Assembly: GCA_028819675.1 (NCBI GenBank)
Contig: JAPPKT010000535.1
Location: 1-8,290, forward strand
Direction of reading: 5' to 3'
DNA from: Caldilineaceae bacterium
Lineage (GTDB): Bacteria > Chloroflexota > Anaerolineae > Caldilineales > Caldilineaceae
DNA: 8,290 nucleotides
Shown here: piece by piece, positions 1 to 6,579 of the stretch
How positions within the stretch are numbered: the stretch's first letter is position 1
Layout of the letters: each line of letters begins with the position of its first letter
Notes under the pieces: generated by a model
The model's database searches: none
What the model was told of the DNA's origin: nothing
What the model saw: only the letters and a program-made list of their open reading frames with translations
Translations under genes and position numbers: made by a program

Positions 1-276
1 CAACGCCCCCTCTCCTACAACATGCCTCGCCGACCTGGTGTCGACATTGGTGACAGGTGCCCAATCGAAGGAGTTTAGCCAAACCACGTCCCGCCAGTCC
101 CCGAGCCAATCTCACTCAGGCAATACTGCGGCACTCTCTCCTCGTCTCTATGCCTGCCCTGTACCCCGCTAAGAGCCGGATCAAAATATCGCCTACCGCC
201 GCCGCGCATGCCCCACCTGACCCCTTTCGCCCCGGAACTGGGACGCACCCGCAATCAGAATTCAGGTCAAGACCGA
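1..276. other. Gene-free left flank
   Basis: This is the region downstream of the glycosyltransferase stop. I see no convincing coding sequence: the minus strand is broken by stops, and the plus-strand frame open from base 1 closes at a TAG at 76-78 after 25 codons with no recognisable protein signature. I found no strong stem followed by a T run, so no clear terminator. At 9-16 the minus strand reads AGGAGAGG, which is a good ribosome-binding site, and a TTG lies 5 bases downstream at 3-1. A further minus-strand gene could therefore begin exactly at the window edge, but this rests on a few bases only. Confidence 0.3.
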
Positions 277-1443
277 CTATGCGTTGTACATCTCCAGATG
301 CCGCGCCGCGATCACTTCCCAACTGAACTGGCGGGTCGCCTTACGGGCATTGACACGCAGCTTCTCCGCCAGCCGCGGGTCCTCGGCGATGCGCCCCACC
401 GCTTCCGCCGCCGCCGCCGGATCTCTGGGAGGAACAAGAATCAGGTCGGAATCTGCCCTCAGTTCCGGCGTCGGGTCTTGCGGATGCGTTGTCACGATCG
501 CACAGCCGTTGGCCAGCGCCGCCGTCAGCGTGCTGCGCCGCATACTCATCCCATCCTCATACGGCATCACCAACACGTCGATCGCGTTGAAGTCCGCCGC
601 AACCTCGGCATCCGACTGGTGTCCCGTCCACTGCACGCGATTCTCCAGTCCTTGTTCGGCAATGGAAGCCTCGACCCGCTGTAGATACCTGAAGTTCGTC
701 TCGTCGCTGGCCCCCACACGATCGCCGATCATCAGCAGATGCACATCCCGTCCTTCACCGGCCAGCGCCGCCAGCGTCTCGATCAGTGTCAGCCCGCCTT
801 TGCTGGCGTTAAGAAAACCGAAGTAGCCCAACACAAGCTGCCCGCTGCCGTAGCCGCGCGCCGCCCGCCGCTGGATTCGCTCCTCCGCCGAGAACCGCCG
901 GCTCTTGATGTCATTACCGATCGGAATCCGGTGAAGCTGGCCCCGCTGCACCTGCCCTTGCACCGCTTCCCAGTCGCTCTGATTCGTGACCACCACCGCA
1001 TCCGCAGCGCGTAAAGGCAGACGCGTGACCCAGTTTCGCAATCGCGCGCCTGCCTTGGGAAAGAGATAGGGGATGCGCAGATCGTGATATGTCCAGGCGG
1101 CGCGCAGCCCCTGTCGCCGCAGGAAATACGGCAAAGTGTTGATGGCCGGATGCATCCCATAGGCCGCAGTCTGGTACTGAATGTGAACCCATTCAGCGCC
1201 GGCGGCCCGGGCACGGGCAGGAATTTCGGACAGGATCCCCCAGCCCCAACTGCGGCGGCCCGGAAGTACCCGAACCGCATCCAACTCCGCCGACACCGTC
1301 ACCTGCTCGTCCGTCAGGACGGCAACCTGCGCGCCCTGCGCCTGCAGTGCCGCAGCCAGCTCAGCCGTAAACCTGCCGACGCCGCCCACCATCGGCGGAT
1401 ATTCACCCGTGACGAACAACACCTTCGGATGCCCTGCCGCCAC
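277..1443 (-). CDS. Glycosyltransferase, GT-B fold, family-4-like
   Basis: This is a probable cytoplasmic glycosyltransferase that moves a sugar from an activated donor to an acceptor, either a glycan or a lipid; the substrate cannot be read from the sequence. Numbering from the TTG at 1452, the N-terminal Rossmann half opens with FVTGEYPPMVGGVGRF (about residues 13-28), the glycine-rich acceptor-side loop typical of GT4 enzymes. The second Rossmann half begins near GYFGFLNASKGG (209-220), with WTGHQSDAEV (275-284) and MPYEDGMSMRR (296-306) as the donor-side region. The usual E-x7-E pair is only half present: E299 is there but the second Glu position is Ser. The length (about 390 residues) is normal for the family. 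Start choice: AAGGGGAG at 1461-1454 lies 10 bases from the GTG at 1443 but only 1 base from the TTG at 1452, so GTG (388 residues) is preferred. It is the last gene of the minus-strand run, 35 bases after its neighbour. Confidence 0.85.
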   Translation of the reverse strand: MAAGHPKVLFVTGEYPPMVGGVGRFTAELAAALQAQGAQVAVLTDEQVTVSAELDAVRVLPGRRSWGWGILSEIPARARAAGAEWVHIQYQTAAYGMHPAINTLPYFLRRQGLRAAWTYHDLRIPYLFPKAGARLRNWVTRLPLRAADAVVVTNQSDWEAVQGQVQRGQLHRIPIGNDIKSRRFSAEERIQRRAARGYGSGQLVLGYFGFLNASKGGLTLIETLAALAGEGRDVHLLMIGDRVGASDETNFRYLQRVEASIAEQGLENRVQWTGHQSDAEVAADFNAIDVLVMPYEDGMSMRRSTLTAALANGCAIVTTHPQDPTPELRADSDLILVPPRDPAAAAEAVGRIAEDPRLAEKLRVNARKATRQFSWEVIAARHLEMYNA

Positions 1444-1453
1444 TCTTTTCAAG

Positions 1454-1461
1454 CTCCCCTT
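1454..1461 (-). promoter_or_regulatory. Ribosome-binding site deciding the glycosyltransferase start
   Basis: The minus strand reads AAGGGGAG here. Its spacing is 10 bases to the GTG codon at 1443-1441 and only 1 base to the TTG at 1452-1450. A ribosome could not easily use the TTG with this site, so it supports the GTG start. Confidence 0.5.
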
Positions 1462-1478
1462 ACCATACTGCCATCGAG

Positions 1479-1901
1479 TTATTCGGGTATCCGTTCCTGC
1501 AGGGCGGCCAGCAGTTCATCCTGCCGCGCTACCGCCGGCAAAAACAGCGTGCGGGGCGTATCCATTTCTACGATACCCTCGGCAGATACGGGCCAGTAAA
1601 CAAGGCTCACTCCGGGCATGAAGCGGCCCGCCTCTTCACACGTAATCATCTGGCGGAACTTAATCTGCATGGTTGCCTGCATCGGCGCGCGCACAGTCAC
1701 GCCGTCTGCGGTCAACTCCATCCGCATCAGCGCCCAGCGTACGTGGATGAGGGCAAACGCGATCGCCCCCAGCAGAAAGAACAGGGAAGGCAGGCTGAAT
1801 CCGTTCAGGATCTCCCGCAGGAATAGTAGCGCCACCGCCGCGCCGCCCGCGGCGAAAAGGCGGTATGTCGTTCGGGGAAGGTAGACCGGGGTGTCAGTCA
1901 T
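1479..1901 (-). CDS. Two-helix membrane protein with soluble beta-rich (PH-like) tail
   Basis: I do not recognise a named family with certainty. From the ATG at 1901 the product is 140 residues. Two hydrophobic segments lie near the N terminus, roughly residues 14-32 (rich in Ala/Val/Leu) and 40-57, with a short turn containing Asn, Gly and Pro between them. The remainder is soluble, with alternating hydrophobic residues beginning at MELTADGVTVRAP and ending in an amphipathic helix (DELLAALQERI). That layout resembles the small bacterial PH-domain membrane proteins (bPH/DUF families), but this is judged by pattern only. An in-frame GTG at 1928 would add nine residues; neither start has a clear ribosome-binding site, and ATG is preferred. 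It lies 38 bases after the 107-residue membrane protein (11 if GTG is used) and 35 before the glycosyltransferase, which suggests co-transcription. Confidence 0.6.
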   Translation of the reverse strand: MTDTPVYLPRTTYRLFAAGGAAVALLFLREILNGFSLPSLFFLLGAIAFALIHVRWALMRMELTADGVTVRAPMQATMQIKFRQMITCEEAGRFMPGVSLVYWPVSAEGIVEMDTPRTLFLPAVARQDELLAALQERIPE

Positions 1902-1939
1902 CGGACCGATGGCTGATGGTGTGTACACTACGCCAGCGG

Positions 1940-2263
1940 CTACTCACTGCGGTCGGGATGCTGCGCGCGGCTGCTGACGAGCAGCATCGCAAACGCGACC
2001 ACCGAGAGAACGCCGGCGCCATACACGATCGCGCGAATGACCTGGCTCTCCCACAGTGTCGGCGCAAAACCGGCAAAACCGCCCAGAATCCCGGCCAGAG
2101 GAACCGTCGCAATCAAAACGAAATGGAGCATCATGTACGCGGGCGAGGGACGCGGAAAACCTTCACGCGTGAGGAACTTCATCATCATGTAGATCGCGCC
2201 CAGCGGATAGAGTACGCCCACCAGCAGAAGAACGGCCGAGCCAGCCTTGTACAGAATGTCCAT
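1940..2263 (-). CDS. Small three-helix membrane protein of unknown function
   Basis: This is a 107-residue hydrophobic protein with no family I can name. Three probable transmembrane helices are visible, at about residues 5-28 (AVLLLVGVLYPLGAIYMM), 43-68 (containing FVLIATVPLAGILGGFAGF) and 77-97 (IVYGAGVLSVVAFAMLLVS). A charged loop with KFLTREGFPRPSP separates the first two, and the tail is short and charged. It begins 18 bases after the ABC ATPase stop and has no obvious ribosome-binding site, which suggests translation coupled to the ATPase. It occupies the place where a permease gene would be expected. However, it is about a third of permease length and shows no transporter coupling motif, so I do not call it a permease or a fragment of one. 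Confidence 0.65.
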   Translation of the reverse strand: MDILYKAGSAVLLLVGVLYPLGAIYMMMKFLTREGFPRPSPAYMMLHFVLIATVPLAGILGGFAGFAPTLWESQVIRAIVYGAGVLSVVAFAMLLVSSRAQHPDRSE

Positions 2264-2281
2264 GCTATTCGCGGATGTCGG

Positions 2282-3829
2282 TCAGGCCGTCTGCTCGCCT
2301 GCCATCATCAGCCCGATCTCCTCGCGCGTGGCTACGCCGATATCGACGACGCCCATCACGCGCCCGCCGTTGAGAACGGCGACGCGGTCGGCCAGGCTGA
2401 ACAACTCATCCAGGTCTTCGCTGATCAGCAGCACCGCAACCCCGGCCGCCTGCTGCTCCAGCAGCCGCTGGCGCACCGCCTCCGTCGCGCCCACGTCCAG
2501 CCCCTGTGTCGGATGGGCCGCGATGATCAGCTTCGGGTCCGTCGTCAGTTCGCGGGCCAGTATCAGCTTCTGCAGATTGCCGCCGGAGAGCGCACCTGCA
2601 TTGGTGGTGATACCGGGCGTGTCCACGTTAAACTCGTCAACCAGCTCCGTGCTCATTTTGTCCAGGCCGTCGCGATCCAGGAACGGGCCCGGCCTGTCCC
2701 GGTAGTGTTTGAGCGCGATGTTGTCGGCCACGTTCATCGAGCCGACCGAACCCACGTGGATGCGGCTTTCCGGCACGTGGGCGATGCCGGCGTCGATGAT
2801 GGCGCGCGGCGTCCGGTTGGTCAACTCCTGCCCCAGCAGCGTAAAGCTCCCGCTGGTCGCCCGCCGCAACCCGGTCAGCAGCTCGGCCAGCTCCTTCTGC
2901 CCGTTGCCGGCAACACCGGCTATGCCAAGGATCTCACCCCTGCGGATCTGTAACGAAACATCCCGCAGCGCAGGCAAGCGCTTATCGTTCAAGCAGCAGA
3001 TCTCTTCGACCTCCAGACAGACTTCGCCGAACTCCTGCTCCTCCTTGTCAATGCGGAAAATAACCGACCGCCCCACCATCAGCTCGGCCAGATGTGCCGC
3101 GCTGGTCTCGCCGGTCACGTCCTCGCTGGCCACCACCCGCCCCTGGCGCAGCACCGTCACGCGGTCGGCAAAACGAGTCACCTCATCCAGCCTGTGGCTG
3201 ATGAAGATGATCGTCTTGCCCTCCTGCACCATGCGCTGCATCGTCTGCCCCAGCGCGTCCGCCTCCTGCGGCGTCAATACGGCCGTTGGTTCATCGAGGA
3301 TCAGGATATCCGCCCCGCGGTACAGCGCCTTCAAAATCTCGATCCGCTGCTGCTCGCCGACGCTCAACTGCCAGACAAACGCCTCCGGGTCCACGTGCAG
3401 ATCATACTGCTCGCTCACCTCCGCAATCCGCCGCTGCACCCGCTGCATGTCCAGCCGCAGCGGCTTGAAGCGACCCTGCTCGCCGGGCTCGCAATAGGGA
3501 TCGTCCAGCCCCAGAATGATGTTCTCAGCCACCGTCTGGTTCATCACCAGCTTGAAATGCTGGTGGACCATGGCGATGCCCAGGTCGAAAGCAGTCTTCG
3601 GCGAGTCGACGTGCACGGGTTGCCCGTGCACCAGCACACGACCCTCTTCCGGCAGATACAACCCCGCCAGAATATTCATCAGCGTCGACTTGCCCGCGCC
3701 GTTTTCGCCCAGCAGGGCGTGGATCTCACCCTTGTTGACCGTCAGATCGACGCTGTCGTTTGCCAGGACCCCGGGAAACCGCTTGGTGATTTCCTGCATT
3801 TCCACGGCGAGAGGTGCAGAGTTCGTCAT
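2282..3829 (-). CDS. ABC transporter ATP-binding protein, double-domain, BMP/nucleoside type
   Basis: This is the energy-coupling subunit of an ABC importer, with two nucleotide-binding domains in one 515-residue chain on the cytoplasmic side of the membrane. It is of the RbsA/YufO type. Domain 1 has a complete Walker A, GENGAGKST (41-49), a Q-loop HQHFKLV (89-95), a signature LSVGEQQR (155-162), Walker B ILILDEPTA (175-183) and the H-loop histidine H212. Domain 2 is degenerate, as usual in this family: the Walker A site is GVAGNGQKE (305-313) without GKS/T, the signature LSGGNLQK (414-421) is intact, and Walker B carries AAHPTQGLD (437-445) instead of a DEP motif. The AA(Q/H)PT(R/Q)GLD form is typical of ATPases that work with BMP-family receptors. 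It follows two BMP lipoprotein genes, but no permease follows it. The ATG at 3829 lacks a clear ribosome-binding site. Confidence 0.93.
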   Translation of the reverse strand: MTNSAPLAVEMQEITKRFPGVLANDSVDLTVNKGEIHALLGENGAGKSTLMNILAGLYLPEEGRVLVHGQPVHVDSPKTAFDLGIAMVHQHFKLVMNQTVAENIILGLDDPYCEPGEQGRFKPLRLDMQRVQRRIAEVSEQYDLHVDPEAFVWQLSVGEQQRIEILKALYRGADILILDEPTAVLTPQEADALGQTMQRMVQEGKTIIFISHRLDEVTRFADRVTVLRQGRVVASEDVTGETSAAHLAELMVGRSVIFRIDKEEQEFGEVCLEVEEICCLNDKRLPALRDVSLQIRRGEILGIAGVAGNGQKELAELLTGLRRATSGSFTLLGQELTNRTPRAIIDAGIAHVPESRIHVGSVGSMNVADNIALKHYRDRPGPFLDRDGLDKMSTELVDEFNVDTPGITTNAGALSGGNLQKLILARELTTDPKLIIAAHPTQGLDVGATEAVRQRLLEQQAAGVAVLLISEDLDELFSLADRVAVLNGGRVMGVVDIGVATREEIGLMMAGEQTA

Positions 3830-3876
3830 AGGCGATGGAAGTTGACAATGTGAGTCGATGTCTGTGATGGAATGAA

Positions 3877-3917
3877 GTCAGAGAGTGGCGAAAACAATCT
3901 TGGCCCCACTCTCTGAC
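3877..3917 (-). promoter_or_regulatory. Intergenic hairpin between BMP lipoprotein 2 and the ATPase
   Basis: The arms GTCAGAGAGTGG (3877-3888) and CCACTCTCTGAC (3906-3917) are perfect 12-bp inverted repeats with a 17-base loop. The structure sits 33 bases beyond the lipoprotein stop and 47 bases before the ATPase start. No T run follows in the direction of transcription (CTTCATTCC), so it is not a canonical intrinsic terminator. A partial terminator or an RNA 3'-end stabiliser that favours receptor over ATPase expression is the likely role, as known for binding-protein genes in other ABC operons. Confidence 0.7.
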
Positions 3918-3949
3918 ACACGAGTCTCGACCTGCTTTCTACCTCTTCA

Positions 3950-5068
3950 CTACTGCGGGATCTCGCCTGTAACACCTGCGACCAGCCAGTCAAAGCTGAG
4001 CAGGGCGGGATCGTCCATACATTCTCCGTCCGCAACCCGTTCCGCACCGGTGTTATCGCTGATCGGGCCGCAGAAAAACTGAAAACTGCCGTCAAGAATG
4101 GCTTCCTTGGCCTCCTCGACCGCTATCTGTACAACTGCCGGCACAAATTCAGCCACCGGCGCAAGATCTAACACGCCGTCTTCCATGCCCCACCAGATCG
4201 GCTCATTGGTCCAGGTTCCGGCAGCCACGTCGCGCACCTTCTTCTCATATATAACCTGCCAGTTCCAGATCGGTGCCGTCAGCAATGCCTGCGGCGCAAT
4301 CTCCGGGTTGACCACGTTGTAGCCGATCGCATAGACGCCCTGCTCCTCGGCCAATTTGTCCGGTTCGACACTATCGCTTTCTCGCGCAACAACATCCGCG
4401 CCCGCATCGATGAGCGCTTGGGCGGCTTCCCGTTCGGCAGGGGGATCAAACCAGGCAAAGATCCATATCGGCCGTACCTCTACAAGAGGATTGATGGATT
4501 GGGCGCCCAGGGCGAAAGCGTTCAGATTTCGCACCACTTCCGGAATCGGGTAAGGCGCAATGTAGCCGATGATATTGGATTGTGTCATCGCACCGGCAAC
4601 CATTCCGGACAGGTACCAGCCCTGGTAGCCGCGACCGTCGTATATGCCGACATTCTCAGCCGTCTTGTATCCGGTGGCATGCTCAAACTTTACGTCCGGA
4701 AAACCTGCCGCGACTTCGATCACGCTGTCCATATAGCCGAAACTGGTGGCAAAGATCAGGTCATAGCCCTGGGACGCGTAGCTCTGCAGCACACGCGCCG
4801 CGTCCGGCCCTTCCGCGACCAGTTCGCTGTATGCCGTCTCCACGCCCAGCTCTTCCAGTGCCAACCGGCCCTGATCGTGCGCATAGCTCCAACCGAGATC
4901 TCCGACCGGGCCAACGTAGACAAATGCAACCTTTACCGATTCAATCGTACCAGCGGGAGCTGCCGGCTCTTCAGCGGCAGGCATTTCGCCGATCTGCTGA
5001 CAAGCGCTCATCAACAGTGTCAGAATCAGCAGAACCCCAACCAGCTTCTTCAAATGTCGAATCCTCAT
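3950..5068 (-). CDS. BMP-family ABC transporter substrate-binding lipoprotein (second copy)
   Basis: This is an extracytoplasmic receptor for an ABC importer, anchored through a lipidated cysteine. Residues 1-22 form a signal peptide ending in lipobox MSAC with lipid-acceptor Cys23, followed by an Ala/Glu/Pro-rich linker (about 27-42). The mature BMP (PnrA-like) domain starts at VKVAFVYVGPVGDLGWSYAH (45-64) and includes ATSFGYMD (107-114), SNIIGY (164-169) and IPEVVRNLNAFALG (175-188). Homologues of this type bind purines or nucleosides. Compared with the upstream paralogue the putative pocket differs: ARESDS (228-233) replaces AQHQDT, and YNVVN (250-254) replaces YNSDM. C333 and C350 may form a disulfide. 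The 372-residue length fits the family. The ATG at 5068 has a good ribosome-binding site (AAAGGGGG, 8 bases away). A perfect hairpin lies on either side of the gene. Confidence 0.92.
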   Translation of the reverse strand: MRIRHLKKLVGVLLILTLLMSACQQIGEMPAAEEPAAPAGTIESVKVAFVYVGPVGDLGWSYAHDQGRLALEELGVETAYSELVAEGPDAARVLQSYASQGYDLIFATSFGYMDSVIEVAAGFPDVKFEHATGYKTAENVGIYDGRGYQGWYLSGMVAGAMTQSNIIGYIAPYPIPEVVRNLNAFALGAQSINPLVEVRPIWIFAWFDPPAEREAAQALIDAGADVVARESDSVEPDKLAEEQGVYAIGYNVVNPEIAPQALLTAPIWNWQVIYEKKVRDVAAGTWTNEPIWWGMEDGVLDLAPVAEFVPAVVQIAVEEAKEAILDGSFQFFCGPISDNTGAERVADGECMDDPALLSFDWLVAGVTGEIPQ

Positions 5069-5139
5069 GTAACTGTACCCCCTTTCACTTCTATTTCAGA
5101 TGGGCTGAACCATCTTGCTGCCAAGTGACGCGGTAAACA

Positions 5140-5183
5140 GATTGCTCCTCTCTTTGTGCCTGCACAGTAAGAGAGGAGCAATC
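5140..5183 (-). promoter_or_regulatory. Strong intergenic hairpin between the two BMP lipoprotein genes
   Basis: The arms GATTGCTCCTCTCTT (5140-5154) and AAGAGAGGAGCAATC (5169-5183) are a perfect 15-bp inverted repeat. The 14-base loop can add four more pairs (TGTG 5155-5158 with CACA 5163-5166) with a two-base bulge. It lies 104 bases after lipoprotein 1 and 71 bases before lipoprotein 2. No T run follows on the minus strand (TGTTTACCGC), so full termination is unlikely. mRNA processing, stabilisation or partial attenuation fits better. Confidence 0.75.
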
Positions 5184-5287
5184 ATTGAGGATCACGGTCG
5201 ATTTGATTCAGACCTCGACCTTTTGCAGGAAGGAGGCCTGAGTCCAAAACGGTACTTCACACAATTCAACTGCAGTTTACCCCCGGG

Positions 5288-6436
5288 CTAGTTACCAAGC
5301 GGCGCGGCCTCACCCGGTGCCTCGCCGACAACACCCTCAACAAACCAGTCCATGCCCAGCATCTGGCCGTCGTCCATGCACTGGCCGTCATCCAGGAACT
5401 GCACACCGTTCTGGCCGTTCATCGCGCCGCAGAACACGTCCGTCTCACCGGAAACGATCATCGCCTGCTTTTCGGCGACCATCGCGGCGACGTCTTCAGG
5501 AACCGACGGGCTCATATCTGCCAAACCAACGATCCCGTCGTCCATGCCGCCCCAATACTGCTCAGTTACCCAGTTGTGGTCGCGCGCCTGCTCCGCGAAC
5601 TTCAGGAATGCCGGCCCCCAGTTCCAGACCGGACCGGTGAGGACGGAGTCACCGACGAATACACGCATGTCGCTGTTGTAGCCGATGCTCGTCCCGCCCC
5701 GCTCAGCCGCGGCCTTCTGCGGCTCCGTCGTGTCCTGGTGCTGGGCAATGATGTCTGCGCCCTGGTCCAGCAGGGCTTCAGCAGCTTCCTTCTCTTCCGG
5801 CGGGCCAAACCAGGTGTTCGTCCACACGACCCGCACCTCGGCGTCCGGATTCGCCTCGCGCACACCCAGCGTGAAGGCGTTGATTCCACGGATCACCTCA
5901 GGAATCGGGAAAGCAGCCACGTAGCCGATGATGTTGCTTTCGGTCATGCTGCCCGCCACCAGGCCGCTCAGATAGCGCGGCTGGTACATGCGGCCGAAGA
6001 GCGTGCTCATGTTGTCCGCCGTCTTGAAGCCGGATACATGCACAAAATACTGATCCGGGAACTCCTGGGCCACCGTCAGAGTCGGGTCCATGTAGCCGAA
6101 GCTGGTTGTGATGACCAGGTTATAGCCCTTCTGGGCGAAATCGCGAATCACGCGCTCTGCATCCGGACCTTCCGGTACATTCTCAATAAAGACCGTCTCC
6201 GCGCCGCCTTCCAGGTTCTCTTCCAGGTATAGCCGCCCCTGATCATGCGCATACGTCCAGCCGAGGTCGCCGATCGGCGCGACATAGACGAAGGCGACCT
6301 GCAGCGGCATAGCCATGTCGTCATCGCCTGCCATCTCTTCTTCCATGGGCGCCTCGATGACCGGCTGGCAAGCCGCGATCAGCAGCGCCAGGATGGCCAT
6401 GACACCCACCACTGTCCACGAATGTCGGATTCTCAT
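5288..6436 (-). CDS. BMP-family ABC transporter substrate-binding lipoprotein (first copy)
   Basis: This is an extracytoplasmic ligand receptor of the basic-membrane-protein (PnrA/Med-like) class and the first gene of the minus-strand operon. The signal peptide (1-22) ends in lipobox IAAC with Cys23 as lipid site; an acidic linker rich in Met, Glu and Asp follows (about 30-43). The BMP domain begins at LQVAFVYVAPIGDLGWTYAH (45-64) and includes TTSFGYMDP (110-118), SNIIGYVA (167-174), IPEVIRGINAFTLG (178-191), NTWFGPP (207-213), AQHQDT (231-236) and YNSDM (253-257). Related proteins bind adenine or purine nucleosides, so such a ligand is likely but not proved. C336 and C353 lie in a C-terminal stretch shared with the second copy. 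The ATG at 6436 has a strong ribosome-binding site, AAAGGAG at 6451-6445, 8 bases away. The first five residues (MRIRH) are identical to those of copy two, which supports tandem duplication. Confidence 0.93.
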   Translation of the reverse strand: MRIRHSWTVVGVMAILALLIAACQPVIEAPMEEEMAGDDDMAMPLQVAFVYVAPIGDLGWTYAHDQGRLYLEENLEGGAETVFIENVPEGPDAERVIRDFAQKGYNLVITTSFGYMDPTLTVAQEFPDQYFVHVSGFKTADNMSTLFGRMYQPRYLSGLVAGSMTESNIIGYVAAFPIPEVIRGINAFTLGVREANPDAEVRVVWTNTWFGPPEEKEAAEALLDQGADIIAQHQDTTEPQKAAAERGGTSIGYNSDMRVFVGDSVLTGPVWNWGPAFLKFAEQARDHNWVTEQYWGGMDDGIVGLADMSPSVPEDVAAMVAEKQAMIVSGETDVFCGAMNGQNGVQFLDDGQCMDDGQMLGMDWFVEGVVGEAPGEAAPLGN

Positions 6437-6493
6437 GAAACGTTCTCCTTTGAATCAAATGGGTCCACTGAATGATGTCTGAACTGTAGGCCG

Positions 6494-6560
6494 CCCGTTG
6501 CCAGACGGTAGAAGGGTGGCGTCAGCAGCGGGGGAACTGCGCGTCTGGGGAATCGACGGG
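6494..6560 (-). promoter_or_regulatory. Structured leader element upstream of the BMP operon
   Basis: In the untranslated stretch before lipoprotein 1, CCAGACG (6501-6507) pairs perfectly with CGTCTGG (6542-6548). Outside it, CCCGT (6494-6498) pairs with ACGGG (6556-6560), giving a two-part stem with an asymmetric 2/7 internal loop. Inside, GCAG and CTGC can form a small third stem. The element ends 57 bases before the start codon. The conserved core of the purine riboswitch is not recognisable. It may be a cis-acting RNA, but the fold is judged by eye and pairing of this size can arise by chance in GC-rich DNA. Confidence 0.35.
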
Positions 6561-6579
6561 TTTCCGGTTAATGGCTAGA

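Noticed and set aside
57..326. Plus-strand frame of 89 codons at the left end
   Set aside because: It overlaps the glycosyltransferase 3' end, is Pro/Arg/Ser-rich and resembles no family.
1940..2263. The 107-residue membrane protein as a broken permease
   Set aside because: It has three compact helices, its own start and stop, and no permease coupling-helix signature; no related frame continues on either side.
2282..2900. Loss of Walker A and Walker B residues in the second ATPase domain as a sign of decay
   Set aside because: Degenerate second domains with GNGQ and AAHP-type motifs are normal for double-domain ATPases of this family.
1865..2953. Plus-strand open frame of about 362 codons across the ATPase and small membrane genes
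   Set aside because: It is rich in Arg, Gln and His, has no domain signature, and is antisense to a well-supported ATPase.
5268..5277. Perfect 10-bp palindrome AACTGCAGTT just downstream of the first receptor gene
   Set aside because: It has no loop, it is short, and similar palindromes are common by chance; no context supports a function.
4418..6232. Plus-strand open frames opposite the two receptor genes
   Set aside because: They mirror the lipoprotein codons and show low-complexity Arg/Ser/Pro composition with no motif.
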